Part shown: positions 1-9,570 of the stretch, piece by piece
Layout of the letters: every line of letters begins with the position of its first letter
Position numbering within the stretch: the stretch's first letter is position 1
Program-made: the position numbers and the translations under genes
Notes under the pieces: generated by a model
Seen by the model: the letters and a program-made list of their open reading frames with translations, nothing else
Told to the model about the DNA's origin: nothing
Database searches by the model: none
Source: Xylophilus sp. GW821-FHT01B05
Lineage (GTDB): Bacteria; Pseudomonadota; Gammaproteobacteria; Burkholderiales; Burkholderiaceae_C
Assembly (NCBI GenBank): GCA_038961845.1
Contig: CP152408.1
Coordinates: 4,402,001 to 4,466,000 of the forward strand
Direction: 5' to 3'
Length of the DNA: 64,000 nucleotides

Positions 1-376
<376 letters not shown>

Positions 377-396
377 GACATGCGCTCCAATTGCGT

Positions 397-1644
397 TCAA
401 GCCACCAGGCCCAAGGGCTGTTCAAGGCCCTGCACGACCGCGTTGAGAAAACGCAGCCCCGAGACACCGTCGAAGATGCGGTGATCACCGGCGAGCACCA
501 GGCCGAGTTCACGGCGCAGCGCCGGCTGGCCTTGCGCGTCGGGTCTGAAGACTTCACGCACGCTGCCCACACCGAGGATCAGCGACTGACCCGGATTGAT
601 GATCGGCGTCATGTAGGTAACGTTGAACATTCCGGCGTTCGAGATGCTGATCGCGCCGCCCGCCATGTCGGCACCGGTCAATGCGCCGCTGCGCGCCTTC
701 TCTACAGACGCCTGGACGGCGAACGAGAGCTCCCTGAATGGACGCGCCCCGACGTCTCGGACGATGGGAACCAACAGCCCTCGGTCAGTATTTACCGCCA
801 CGCCCACATCGCAACTTCCGAAGGCGACGATGGCGTCGTCTGTCCAGACGCGATTGAACTCGGGCAGCGCCTGCAGGGCACGAGCGACACCCGCTACCAG
901 CAGATGCGTCATCGTGACCTTCGGATACCCGGCGATCGCGTTCAGTTCGAGACGCAAGGCATTGAGCCGAGTGACCTCGACCTCGGCTGCGAGGTAGAAG
1001 TGCGGCACCTGCTGCTTGGCCTGCGTCAAGCGCCGCGCGATGGTCGACTGCATGGGCGTGGGCTTCACCCGCGTGCCGGCAAGCGGCGCAGTGATCGGTG
1101 TGGCAGTCGGGGGCTGCACATTCGGTGCGCCCGACGACGGCACACGGGCCGGCGCACTCGCGGCGCCTTGCACATCCGCAGCCTTGATCCGGCCGCGTGG
1201 CCCGCTGCCGGCGATTCCGCTCAATGCCACGCCGAGCTGCACCGCGATGCGCCTTGCCAGCGGTGTCGCCACAACACGTTGGCCGTTGCCCGCGGCGGGC
1301 ACAACGCCTGCAGCTGTGGACTGGGGGGTGACAGCAGGCGTCGCAACAACGCTGTCGCCAGCGGGTGCGGCTGCAGGCGCGCTCTTGCTTTCAGCCGTAG
1401 CAGCGGCGCCATCGTCGATATAGCCGATGACCGCGCCTACCTCCACCGTCTCGCCGACCTGGACCACGATCTCGACCAGGGTGCCGTCCGAATCTGCTGG
1501 CACTTCGTTGGCGACCTTATCGGTCTCCACGACAAAGAGGCCGTCCCCGGCCTTGAAGGTGGCGCCGGGCTCCAGCATCCATTCCGCCAGGGCGCCTTCC
1601 GTCATGGTGAGGCCCAGCTTGGGCATAAGAACTTCGCGGCGCAC
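397..1644 (-). CDS. 2-oxoacid/acetoin dehydrogenase complex E2 (dihydrolipoamide acyltransferase)
   Basis: 415-residue acyltransferase core of a 2-oxoacid dehydrogenase-type complex. Domains in order: one lipoyl domain (about 1-78, lipoylated Lys43 in ETDKV), an alanine/proline-rich linker, a peripheral-subunit-binding domain (about 125-160, ATPLARRIA ... GSGPRGRI), a second linker, and the catalytic domain (about 190-415) ending with the active-site motif DHRIFDG (His388). The start is GTG, three bases after the enoyl-CoA hydratase stop; an in-frame ATG (MPKLG) six codons later is an alternative. A single lipoyl domain and the gene order match AcoC or branched-chain E2 rather than housekeeping AceF, which usually has more lipoyl domains. 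The acyl group carried is not shown by the sequence. Confidence 0.9.
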   Translation of the reverse strand: MRREVLMPKLGLTMTEGALAEWMLEPGATFKAGDGLFVVETDKVANEVPADSDGTLVEIVVQVGETVEVGAVIGYIDDGAAATAESKSAPAAAPAGDSVVATPAVTPQSTAAGVVPAAGNGQRVVATPLARRIAVQLGVALSGIAGSGPRGRIKAADVQGAASAPARVPSSGAPNVQPPTATPITAPLAGTRVKPTPMQSTIARRLTQAKQQVPHFYLAAEVEVTRLNALRLELNAIAGYPKVTMTHLLVAGVARALQALPEFNRVWTDDAIVAFGSCDVGVAVNTDRGLLVPIVRDVGARPFRELSFAVQASVEKARSGALTGADMAGGAISISNAGMFNVTYMTPIINPGQSLILGVGSVREVFRPDAQGQPALRRELGLVLAGDHRIFDGVSGLRFLNAVVQGLEQPLGLVA

Positions 1645-1647
1645 GGC

Positions 1648-2433
1648 TCAGTTCCCCTTGAATTCAGGCGTCTGCTTGGCCAGGAACGCCCGGCAGCCGA
1701 CGTGGGCATCGTTCGAGTCGAGTACCAGCCCGATCATGGCCTGCTCGTACGACAGCGCAGCACCGAGCGGCATCTCAATGCCCTGGCGCAGGCTGCGCTT
1801 GAGCAGCTTCAAGGTCAGGGGCGACTTCAGCGCAATGCGATCAGCGAGCGCGAACACCTCTTGCATCAGGTCTGCCCGGGGAACCGCGCGGTTACACAGA
1901 CCCCATCCGACCGCCTCTGCGGCCGTGATCTGGTCACCCGTGAACATCAGCTCCTTGGCTCGGCAGGGAGCGATTTGCCGGATGATCCGCTGTGTGCCGC
2001 CCGCGCCGGGGAACAGGCCGAGCATGATCTCTGGCAGTCCCAGCTTGGCCTCATTCGCGACCAGACGAATATCGAGCGTGAGCAGCAACTCCGTGCCGCC
2101 ACCCAGCGCCCAGCCGTTGACGGCGGCGATGGTGGGCTTGTCGCAATCCTCGAAGCGCCGGAACACGCGGTGAATGACTTCGGCAAACTCCTGGTAGTGC
2201 GCCAAGCCCTGCCGGCTGTCGAGGTCGGCGATATCGCCACCGGCCACGAAGGCGCGGTCTCCGGCACCCGTGATGACGATCACCCGCACGCCGTCGCTTG
2301 CCTCGAACGCCGTAAGGGCGGCCTCCATCTCCAGCAGCGTGGGAACGTCGAGTGCGTTCAGGGTCTTGGGACGGTTGATGGTGAGCAGGCCCACCGCCCC
2401 GCGCGTCTCGGCAAGAATGGCTTTTTCGGTCAT
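1648..2433 (-). CDS. Enoyl-CoA hydratase/isomerase family protein
   Basis: 261-residue crotonase-fold protein. The oxyanion-hole segment AFVAGGDI, the glycine-rich ALGGGTEL with the first catalytic Glu, and LGLPEIMLGLFPGAGGTQR with the second catalytic Glu are all present, so it should be an active hydratase. The start MTEKAIL is used because an upstream extension would run 26 bases into the E1 beta gene. It sits between E1 beta and E2 of the dehydrogenase operon, an unusual place for a crotonase. That suggests the operon degrades an acyl-CoA whose hydration product or keto derivative feeds the dehydrogenase. The substrate is unknown. Confidence 0.9.
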   Translation of the reverse strand: MTEKAILAETRGAVGLLTINRPKTLNALDVPTLLEMEAALTAFEASDGVRVIVITGAGDRAFVAGGDIADLDSRQGLAHYQEFAEVIHRVFRRFEDCDKPTIAAVNGWALGGGTELLLTLDIRLVANEAKLGLPEIMLGLFPGAGGTQRIIRQIAPCRAKELMFTGDQITAAEAVGWGLCNRAVPRADLMQEVFALADRIALKSPLTLKLLKRSLRQGIEMPLGAALSYEQAMIGLVLDSNDAHVGCRAFLAKQTPEFKGN

Positions 2434-2476
2434 GGGTGTGTTCCGGTAAAGGTTGGGGGTAGAGCTTTTGATCGGG

Positions 2477-3460
2477 TCATGCCAGCGTGCGTCGAACGGC
2501 ATTGACGATCTTGTCGACGGTCACGACGTAGCCAGCCTCCAGCGACTTGGCGAAGGGCACTGGCATGAAGGGCGCGCCGACCCGCACCACCGGTGCGTCG
2601 AGCTCGTCGAAGGCCTCGTCTGCGATGGCTGCAGCGATCTCTGCGCCGACACCGAAGGCCTGGACGGCTTCGTGCACGACGATGGCGCGGTGCGTTTTCG
2701 CGATGGAAGCGAAGACAGTGGCGCTGTCCCACGGCTGGAGCGACCGCAGGTCTATGACCTCAACCTGCACACCGGACTTCTCGAGTTCCGCCGCAGCGGC
2801 AATTGACGTCGCGACAGTCGCCCCGTAGGTGACGATGGTGGCGTCACGCCCCTCTCTGGCCACGCGCGCCTTTCCGATGGGAATGGCCTCGCCAGGCGTG
2901 ACCAGGCCCTTGACGCCATACATGGCCTTGTGCTCGATGAACACCACCGGGTCGGCGTCGTCGATGGATGCACGCAGCAGCCCATAGGCGTCCCCGGGTG
3001 TCGAGGGACACACCACTTTCAGACCCGGTACGTGCGCAAACCAGGCCTCGAGACATTGCGAGTGCTGGGGGCCTGCGCTCAAGCCACCGCCGTGTGGCGT
3101 GCGCAGCACCATCGGCACGCTGCTGCGCCCGCCGAACATGAAGCGGGCCTTGGCCGCCTGGTTGACCAGGGCATCCATGGTCAGGGTGACGAAGTCCATG
3201 AACATGATCTCGGCCACGGGCCGCAGGCCCGTCATCGCAGCACCCACGCACATGGATGCAATCGTCGCCTCCGAGATCGGCGTGTCGCGTACGCGCGCAG
3301 GACCAAACTCGTCCAGCAGACCTCGCGTAACCTTGAACGAGCCGCCCGCGGCGGCGATGTCCTCGCCCAAAAGCATCACGGAGGGGTCAGCTTTCATGGC
3401 GTCACGCAAGGCCTCGTTTACAGCCTGGAAATACTTCATCTCACGTGCTGGATTGCTCAT
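2477..3460 (-). CDS. 2-oxoacid/acetoin dehydrogenase E1 component, beta subunit
   Basis: 327-residue transketolase-like beta subunit that pairs with E1 alpha to make the thiamine diphosphate active site. Recognisable segments include LGEDIAAAGG, TPISEATIASMCVGAAMTGL, the PHGGG loop and the C-terminal transketolase_C domain (from about residue 200, IPIGKARVAREG). It overlaps the E1 alpha stop by ATGA (start 3460, E1 alpha stop at 3457), so the two subunits are translationally coupled. It resembles AcoB and the beta subunit of two-subunit pyruvate dehydrogenases. Sequence alone cannot separate acetoin, pyruvate and branched-chain substrates. Confidence 0.92.
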   Translation of the reverse strand: MSNPAREMKYFQAVNEALRDAMKADPSVMLLGEDIAAAGGSFKVTRGLLDEFGPARVRDTPISEATIASMCVGAAMTGLRPVAEIMFMDFVTLTMDALVNQAAKARFMFGGRSSVPMVLRTPHGGGLSAGPQHSQCLEAWFAHVPGLKVVCPSTPGDAYGLLRASIDDADPVVFIEHKAMYGVKGLVTPGEAIPIGKARVAREGRDATIVTYGATVATSIAAAAELEKSGVQVEVIDLRSLQPWDSATVFASIAKTHRAIVVHEAVQAFGVGAEIAAAIADEAFDELDAPVVRVGAPFMPVPFAKSLEAGYVVTVDKIVNAVRRTLA

Positions 3461-4446
3461 GCTCGGCTTTCGATCGGCGCGGCTGCCGGGGTATACACAT
3501 CGGCGATAGCCGCCTCGAAGTCGGGTTGCACGTCGGCACGCGCGCGCCCAACGGCTGCCTCGACCAGCGCCAGCACCTCGTGCTCAATGCCGTCGAGCAC
3601 AGACGGCGAATGGCCAGCCTCGACCAGCGCGCCGCGCGCGCGCCGAATGGGATCGGCCTCGATGCCCGTGGCGAGTTCGGTGGCGCTGCGGTATTTCTGC
3701 GGGTCGCCCTCGTAGTGCCCGCGCACCCGGTGCGTGACGCACTCCAGCACCTGGGCGCCAGTACCGCTCCGGATCGCCGCAACCAGCGCGGTGGCGGCGT
3801 CATCAACGGCCGCCACATCGTTGCCTTCGACCAGGGTGTGCGGGATGCCAAACGCACTGGCAAGGTCCTTGAGCTTGGCCGCGAACTGGAGCGCGGTGGG
3901 AGAGAACTCCGACCAACCGTTGTTCTCGCACACGAGGAGCAGCGGCAGCTTCCAGAGCGATGCGATGTTCAACGTCTCATGCAGCACGCCTTCTGCCATT
4001 GCCCCATCGCCGAAGAAGACCACGGCTGTACCGCCGGTGCCACGCACTTGATGGGCAAGCGCGCTGCCCAGTGCGATGGGGATGCCCGCGCCGACGATGC
4101 CGTTGGCGCCCAGGATGCCCATCTGCATATCTGCCACGTGCATCGATCCCCCGCGGCCACCGCAGATACCACCGGCCTTGCCCATGATCTCCTTGAAGAA
4201 CAAGTCGAGATCGAGGCCGCGTGCAAGCACATGGCCGTGTCCGCGGTGCGTGGTGGCCATCGAGTCGCGTGAATCCAGTGCGGACATGACGCCCGCCGCG
4301 ACACCTTCCTGACCCAGGCTCAGGTGAATGAAGCCAGGTACCTCGCTGTCGGAGAAGAGCTTGATAAGACTCTCCTCAACGTTGCGGATGAGCAGCATGG
4401 TTCGGTAGAGCGGCAAGGCATTCGGCCTCTCTTTGACTTTTTTCAT
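3457..4446 (-). CDS. 2-oxoacid/acetoin dehydrogenase E1 component, alpha subunit
   Basis: 329-residue thiamine-diphosphate-binding subunit. The ThDP/Mg motif GDGAMAEG ... ENN is clear, as is the family segment TTHRGHGHVLARG. The start MKKVKERP is preferred because the upstream extension from a GTG at 4527 is arginine/serine-rich and unlike the family. The gene follows livF with an 87-base gap, the widest gap inside the operon, so an internal promoter is possible. Together with E1 beta, E2 and LpdA it makes a full complex of the AcoABC type, which cleaves or decarboxylates a small 2-oxo or 2-hydroxy-ketone compound. Confidence 0.92.
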   Translation of the reverse strand: MKKVKERPNALPLYRTMLLIRNVEESLIKLFSDSEVPGFIHLSLGQEGVAAGVMSALDSRDSMATTHRGHGHVLARGLDLDLFFKEIMGKAGGICGGRGGSMHVADMQMGILGANGIVGAGIPIALGSALAHQVRGTGGTAVVFFGDGAMAEGVLHETLNIASLWKLPLLLVCENNGWSEFSPTALQFAAKLKDLASAFGIPHTLVEGNDVAAVDDAATALVAAIRSGTGAQVLECVTHRVRGHYEGDPQKYRSATELATGIEADPIRRARGALVEAGHSPSVLDGIEHEVLALVEAAVGRARADVQPDFEAAIADVYTPAAAPIESRA

Positions 4447-4533
4447 CTTGATGTCGCTTCTCGATGGGTTGTCGGCAGCGCGGCTCTGGCGCTGCCGGGT
4501 GGATGGGACGGAAAGCGGGGCGGCCACGGTTTC

Positions 4534-5238
4534 TCAGGCACCGAGGTAGGCTGCGGACAGACCGGTGTCGGCTGCCAGCGTCTTGGCATCACCGTGCTGG
4601 ACCACGTTGCCGCGGCGCAGGACGTAGCCTTGCTGCGACACGCGAAGCGCCAGGGCGGCGACCTGTTCGCACAGCACCACGATCGTGTTGTCGCGCCGCA
4701 CGTCGTCTATGACCGAGAAGATCTGCTGCACGATCAACGGCGCCAAGCCGAGCGACGGCTCGTCGAGCAAAAGGCAGCGAGGGCGGTGCATGAGCGCGGC
4801 CGAAAGGATCAACATCTGCTGTTGCCCGCCCGACATGAGTCCTGCCTGTAGCGACCTCTTCTCGGCCAGGATCGGAAAGCGCGCGTAGGTCTGGTCCAGG
4901 GCCTGCCGTAAGGGTCGCGGGCCCCGCCGGAAGTCCCACGCAAGACGCAGGTTCTCCTCGACCGTCATCCGGTGGAACAATCTGCGCCCCTCCATTGCAT
5001 GCACGATGCCGAGCCGGGCTCGGAGGTGCGGCGCCAGAGAAGTGACGTCGGTACCGTCGAGCAGGATTGCGCCCGTGCTGGGGCGGGCCAGTCCGGAGAT
5101 CGCTTTCATGAGCGAAGACTTGCCGGCACCGTTGGCGCCAAGGATGGCCGTGGTCGTGCCCTCGGCGCATTGGATGCTGCAGTTGTTCACGGCAGCGATC
5201 GGTCCGTAGCGCACGGACAGGTCCTTGACCTCAAGCAT
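4534..5238 (-). CDS. livF: Branched-chain-type ABC transporter ATPase LivF
   Basis: 234-residue cytoplasmic ATPase of a HAAT-family importer. Walker A GANGAGKSS, signature SGGQQQ, and Walker B LLLDEPSLGL are intact. The length is typical for LivF. It overlaps the end of the fused livM-livG gene by eight bases. With LivJ, LivH and LivMG it forms the importer of the operon. Members of this family carry branched-chain amino acids, but many copies linked to catabolic operons carry aromatic or short-chain carboxylates instead. Its linkage to a 2-oxoacid dehydrogenase suggests import of a catabolic substrate. Confidence 0.93.
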   Translation of the reverse strand: MLEVKDLSVRYGPIAAVNNCSIQCAEGTTTAILGANGAGKSSLMKAISGLARPSTGAILLDGTDVTSLAPHLRARLGIVHAMEGRRLFHRMTVEENLRLAWDFRRGPRPLRQALDQTYARFPILAEKRSLQAGLMSGGQQQMLILSAALMHRPRCLLLDEPSLGLAPLIVQQIFSVIDDVRRDNTIVVLCEQVAALALRVSQQGYVLRRGNVVQHGDAKTLAADTGLSAAYLGA

Positions 5239-7045
5239 GCTCAGTCTCCAGGCGAACTTCGGTACCGAGATAGGCAGCTACCACCGAGGCATTGCGATAC
5301 ATGCCTTCCATTGATCCGCGGTAGATCAATTTCCCGCTCTCCAGGACCACGACTTCATCGACCAGATCGTCGAGGAAGTCCATGTGATGCTCGATCAGAA
5401 CCACTGCCGCGCCACGGCGCTTCAGGATGCGGATCACCTCCGCCAAGCGCGCGAGCTCCCCCTCGGACAACCCGGCAGCTGGCTCGTCGAGCAGCACAAG
5501 ACGCGGTGCGGCCACCAGCACCCGACACAGCTCCGTCATGCGCTGGTCGCCATACGGCAGGTCCCTGACGGGCGTGTCTGCCAAGGCGCAAAGGCCGACG
5601 ATGTCGATGGCCTCCGCGACCCGTCTCAACATGGCGGACTCCTCGCGGTGGGCCGAAGGCAGATCGAGGGCGGCGGCGATGCGCCCCTGGCGATAGAGGC
5701 GGTGCACACCGAGCATCACGTTCTCCCGCACCGTGAAGGACTTGACGAGCCGCGGGTCCTGGAAGGTGCGCAGCACACCAAGCCTGGCAACGACATGGTC
5801 GCGCAACCCGGCGATGGAACGGCCGTCAAAGATCACGGCGCCTTCGGAAGGCCTGTAGATGCCGCTGATGACGTTGACGAGCGTGCTCTTCCCTGAGCCG
5901 TTCGGTCCGACCAGTCCAATGATCTGTCCGGGGCGGACATCCAGACTGACGCCGTCGAGTGCGCGCAGACCCAGGAAGCTCAAGGCGATGTCCTTCACGA
6001 CGAGCAGCGGTCCGGCAGTGCTCGGCGCAGCGGCATCCATGGAGCCCGTCGTCTTCGGTGCCTCCAGCACAGACGCCTTGATGTACCGCGTGCGTGGCAG
6101 AAGCAGGCCCGCAATCCCCTTGGGCAGCAGGATGAACGACACCAGGAGCAGCAGCCCGTACGCCATGAACTGCCAATCCGCGAAGACCTGCAGCCTCTCC
6201 GGGAGATAGGTGAATACGATCGCGCCGAGGATCGGGCCGGAGAGCGTTCCCAGGCCGCCTACCACCGCCATCACCAGCGCCTCGACCGAGCGATGCAGCC
6301 CGAAGGACTCAGGCCCCAGATAGCCGACGAGATGGGCATAGATGCCCCCGGCCAGGCCGATCAGTGCGGCGCTCAGCGTGTAGGCTTCCCGCTTGGTGCC
6401 ATTGCGGTCCACGCCGATACTGCCCGCGGCCACCTCGGAGGCATGGATGGCAAAAAATGCCCGCCCATAGCGGCTCATGAGGAAATTGCGCAGTTGCCAC
6501 AACACGAGCGCCGTCGTCACCAGTGCAAACTGGAAGTAGCCGACGGGACCGATGCCATAGCCAAACAGGCTCAGCGTCTTGAGTGCAGGGGACGGCACGC
6601 CGCTGAGCCCTGCAACGCCACCGGTGACGGCCGTCCATTCGCGAATCGCTTCGTAGAAAATCATCCCGAAGCCCAGCGTCATCATGGCGAGATAGAACTC
6701 GCGCACGCGGCGACCGGCAAATGAGAGCAGCCAGCCCGTGGCAGCGCTCAACAGCGTGGCGGCCATCATGGCAAGTGGAAATGGGAAGCCATATTCCTTC
6801 GACAACAGGGCCGAGGCATAGGCGCCGATGCCCAGGAACGCGGCATGGCCGAGCGATATCTGCCCTGCAACACCGGTCAGCACGTTGATGCTCTGCGCGA
6901 TGAGAACGTTCACGAGCACGAACGACCATATCTGCACCGTCGAGCCTGACGCGAACTCAGCACCGATACCAAATGCCAGAACCAGTGTCAGGCCGAAAAG
7001 GGGATGCCCCACGAAGGCCAACTTGGCTTTGAAAGCTTCGGGCAT
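5231..7045 (-). CDS. livM: Fused ABC transporter permease-ATPase (LivM-LivG)
   Basis: 604-residue fusion. Residues 1 to about 325 are a hydrophobic LivM-type permease with the family signature around GVAGQISLGHAAFLGIGAY. After a linker of about 25 residues the LivG ATPase begins (GPLLVVKDIALSF), with Walker A GPNGSGKST, signature LPYGDQR and Walker B LVLLDEPAAGL. The start MPEAFK is used; it begins two bases after the livH stop. LivM-LivG fusions occur in other proteobacteria, where they fix permease and ATPase in equal amounts. No frameshift or stop lies in the linker, so the fusion is real in this sequence. Confidence 0.93.
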   Translation of the reverse strand: MPEAFKAKLAFVGHPLFGLTLVLAFGIGAEFASGSTVQIWSFVLVNVLIAQSINVLTGVAGQISLGHAAFLGIGAYASALLSKEYGFPFPLAMMAATLLSAATGWLLSFAGRRVREFYLAMMTLGFGMIFYEAIREWTAVTGGVAGLSGVPSPALKTLSLFGYGIGPVGYFQFALVTTALVLWQLRNFLMSRYGRAFFAIHASEVAAGSIGVDRNGTKREAYTLSAALIGLAGGIYAHLVGYLGPESFGLHRSVEALVMAVVGGLGTLSGPILGAIVFTYLPERLQVFADWQFMAYGLLLLVSFILLPKGIAGLLLPRTRYIKASVLEAPKTTGSMDAAAPSTAGPLLVVKDIALSFLGLRALDGVSLDVRPGQIIGLVGPNGSGKSTLVNVISGIYRPSEGAVIFDGRSIAGLRDHVVARLGVLRTFQDPRLVKSFTVRENVMLGVHRLYRQGRIAAALDLPSAHREESAMLRRVAEAIDIVGLCALADTPVRDLPYGDQRMTELCRVLVAAPRLVLLDEPAAGLSEGELARLAEVIRILKRRGAAVVLIEHHMDFLDDLVDEVVVLESGKLIYRGSMEGMYRNASVVAAYLGTEVRLETEHA

Positions 7046-7047
7046 GC

Positions 7048-7932
7048 TCAGACCTTGTTGATCTCTGCCTGGCCGAACAGCCCTTGGGGCCGCCACACCA
7101 GAATGACCATGAGGATGGCAAAGGCCATCGCGCTCTCGATAGAGGACGACACATAGCCGCCGACGAGCTTCTCGATCACGCCAAGCGTCACGCCGCCGAC
7201 CATCGCGCCCAGCACGCTGCCCATGCCACCAAACACGGCGGCCACGAAGCCGAACACCATCAGGTTGAAGCCGAAGGCGGGATCGACCGTTCCGTTGATC
7301 TGCGAAAGCAGAACACCTGCTAGGCCTGCAAGCACGCCGCTAGCGATGAAGGAGATCATCACGACCTTCCGCACAGGCCCCCCCGCCAGCGAAGCTGCCG
7401 CGCCATCGTGCGCCACGGCCCGAACGGCGCGGCCCCAGGCACTCGTGCGCAAGAAGACCTCCATGCCGACCATGAGTGCGGCCGATACGACCAGCACCGA
7501 CAGCGATTGCGCGGACACCTGCACGCCAGCAATGGAGACAAAGGACATGCTGTCAAAGATGATCGACGGCACGGAGATCGCCTGCGAACCGAAGAACTTG
7601 GCGACGAAGCCTTGCACGAAGAAGCCGAGCCCGAGGGTCGAGACCACCCAGCCCATGCTCTCGTCCGAGCGGAGCAGCGGGCGGATCGCAACGCGCTCGA
7701 CCACCAGCATCAGAATGCCGGTCCCCAGCAGCGCGAGAGTGACGGCTGGGAGCGCAGAAAGCCCGGCGGCCATGAGCGCTGTGACCGCTACCGCTCCCAG
7801 CATCAGGATGGAGCCCTGACCGAAGTTCAGAGTCTTGGTGGTCCAGAACGTGAGCGACAGGCCCATGGCGATCAATGCGTAGGCAGCACCCACACAGACC
7901 CCTGCGAAAAGCAGTTGGAGAAAGAAGTTCAT
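7048..7932 (-). CDS. livH: Branched-chain-type ABC transporter permease LivH
   Basis: 294-residue inner-membrane permease with about eight hydrophobic segments and the conserved LivH start region (GVCVGAAYALIAMGLSLTF) and the loop segment WGRAVRAVAHD. It ends two bases before the livMG start and begins 26 bases after livJ. It pairs with the permease half of LivMG to form the channel. The length fits the family. Substrate specificity is set mainly by LivJ and cannot be told from this gene. Confidence 0.93.
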   Translation of the reverse strand: MNFFLQLLFAGVCVGAAYALIAMGLSLTFWTTKTLNFGQGSILMLGAVAVTALMAAGLSALPAVTLALLGTGILMLVVERVAIRPLLRSDESMGWVVSTLGLGFFVQGFVAKFFGSQAISVPSIIFDSMSFVSIAGVQVSAQSLSVLVVSAALMVGMEVFLRTSAWGRAVRAVAHDGAAASLAGGPVRKVVMISFIASGVLAGLAGVLLSQINGTVDPAFGFNLMVFGFVAAVFGGMGSVLGAMVGGVTLGVIEKLVGGYVSSSIESAMAFAILMVILVWRPQGLFGQAEINKV

Positions 7933-7958
7933 GCGAAACCTCGGATGCCCTCGCCCGC

Positions 7959-9170
7959 TCAGTCTTTGGCGATGCGCAACTGGGGCTTGTCGCCGACCTT
8001 GACGTACTCGAAAACGGCGACGTCCTGCTCCGTGACCGCGTGGTGCTTGGTTGCGGAGAACGAGTAGCTGGCGTTCACGCCCCTGAGTCCGTTGATGCCT
8101 TCAATCGCCTTGTTGATCGCAACCGGATCGCTCGAATTGGCGCGTTTGATGCCTTCCAACAGCACATTGGCTGCGTCGTAGGCATTGGAGACCGACAACG
8201 CCATGAAGACCTGGGGCCGAGCGGGGTTCGTTCCCCACCAGCGGTCCGCACCGAACTTGGCTTTGTAGGCGTCCGCAAACTCCTTGGCGGCCGGGTTCAT
8301 CGGTTCTTCGCCGAAGACGCCGATCATCGTGCCGCGCGTACCAACGACCAGGTCTCCCGCGCCTTCCTGATAGGGGATCGACAGTGCGCCGTTGGACGCC
8401 ACCAGAGGGACATTGAAGTTCAGCCGCGCCATGGTCCTTCGCACCACGGCGAGGTCAGCACCAAGGCCCACGCACATGACCACATCCGCATCGGCGCGCT
8501 GCAGCTTGGCGACCTGCGCCGTCATGTCCTGCGCACGCTGGTTGTAGCTCTCGAGCGCAACGACTTGTGCGCCGCCCTGTGCCTTGAGTTCCTTGCCGAT
8601 CAGGTCGGCACCGCCAGAGCCGTAGGCCGTGCTCTCGTGTATCAGGCCCACCTTTTTGAATCGCTTGCCAGCGTAGGTCGCGAGAACCCTGGCCTCGATG
8701 TCGTTTTGCAGTGCGAACGAGAAAACATTCGAGCTCGGCCTGCCGTTGCCACTGCTGGGATAGACCACGGTGGGCGACTGCGCGACAGGGTTCATATACG
8801 GCCGGCCGTCTGAGGCGGCCATGGCGATCACCGCCAGCGTGGGGCCGCTTCCGGCAGGACCGATGAAGCCCACGAGATCCTTGTTGTCGAGCAGCTTGCG
8901 CATGTTCTGGACTGCACGGTCCGGCACCAACTGGTCGTCCAGCGCCATCGCCAGCTCGACCTTCTTGCCGTTGATGCCACCCAACGCATTCCATTTGGCA
9001 ATGGCGAGATCCACACCGCGCTTTGCGCCTTCACCGTACTCGTTGTACGGACCCGTGAGCGCCGACGTCATGCCGATCTTGATGCTCTCCTGCGCCAGGA
9101 CTGCATGCGGGCACAGGATGACGCCAAAGGCTGCCGCGGCGATGAATCTGCCGAAGGACCGAATTTTCAT
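7959..9170 (-). CDS. livJ: Branched-chain-type ABC transporter periplasmic binding protein LivJ
   Basis: 403-residue type I periplasmic binding protein. The N-terminus is a Sec signal peptide ending in HAVLAQ before ESIKIGMTSALTGPY. The GPAGSGPT segment near residue 110 is the usual ligand-contact region. The start MKIRSF has GGAGAC five bases upstream; a longer frame exists but would add a non-signal extension. It is the first gene of the operon and carries the promoter and operator region upstream. The ligand is probably a small carboxylate or amino acid used by the downstream enzymes; this is inference from linkage. Confidence 0.92.
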   Translation of the reverse strand: MKIRSFGRFIAAAAFGVILCPHAVLAQESIKIGMTSALTGPYNEYGEGAKRGVDLAIAKWNALGGINGKKVELAMALDDQLVPDRAVQNMRKLLDNKDLVGFIGPAGSGPTLAVIAMAASDGRPYMNPVAQSPTVVYPSSGNGRPSSNVFSFALQNDIEARVLATYAGKRFKKVGLIHESTAYGSGGADLIGKELKAQGGAQVVALESYNQRAQDMTAQVAKLQRADADVVMCVGLGADLAVVRRTMARLNFNVPLVASNGALSIPYQEGAGDLVVGTRGTMIGVFGEEPMNPAAKEFADAYKAKFGADRWWGTNPARPQVFMALSVSNAYDAANVLLEGIKRANSSDPVAINKAIEGINGLRGVNASYSFSATKHHAVTEQDVAVFEYVKVGDKPQLRIAKD

Positions 9171-9269
9171 TTTTGTCTCCAGAAGCGCCAGGGGCGCAGA
9201 TGCCTTGATCGACGAACGTGGCCGCAGGCCATGCACCGCCACTACGCAGCTTGATGCCCTGCGCCAAAT

Positions 9270-9285
9270 ATGAATGACGGTTCAT
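9270..9285. promoter_or_regulatory. Candidate TetR operator at the livJ promoter
   Basis: The sequence ATGAA-TGACGG-TTCAT is a perfect inverted repeat with a six-base centre. It begins at the predicted transcription start of the livJ promoter, so a bound repressor would block initiation. TetR-family operators commonly have this size and form. The nearest regulator gene is the TetR gene at 9571. Binding is inferred, not shown. Confidence 0.5.
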
Positions 9286-9292
9286 GGTTCGT

Positions 9293-9322
9293 ATACTAGG
9301 TGCGCGCACGGAACAGCGTCAA
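9293..9322 (-). promoter_or_regulatory. Candidate sigma70 promoter of the liv-dehydrogenase operon
   Basis: On the minus strand TTGACG (9322-9317) and TAGTAT (9298-9293) are separated by 18 bases. The expected start point, near 9286, leaves a leader of about 115 bases before livJ. This is the best promoter-like pair in the gap between livJ and the TetR gene. The rest of that gap (9323-9570) shows only a weaker TATAAA at about 9490 that could serve the TetR gene. Confidence 0.5.
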
Positions 9323-9570
9323 GCGCGAAGTGAGGGTTCGCGGGTAAACACCGGGGTCTGCTGGTTTGCGTGGAATGGGCCGGATCTCCGCCCGCACTGA
9401 CATCGTCGCGCTCCACCGTCAAAGTGCAGGCGCGCACTCGCCCCGTCTTATGCAGTGACTGATGACTCGTCGATCGCAACCGTGGTAGCGTATAAACCTC
9501 AAGTCAATCGGTGGATGGAGCCGGGCCAAGGCTGGCGGGATTGACGTTCCTTCGTTTTCTCGAGGCTGAT

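Noticed and set aside
391..2505. 704-codon open frame on the plus strand opposite E2 and the crotonase
   Set aside because: It is the antisense shadow of two well-supported genes; its sequence is rich in Arg, His and Gly and has no family resemblance.
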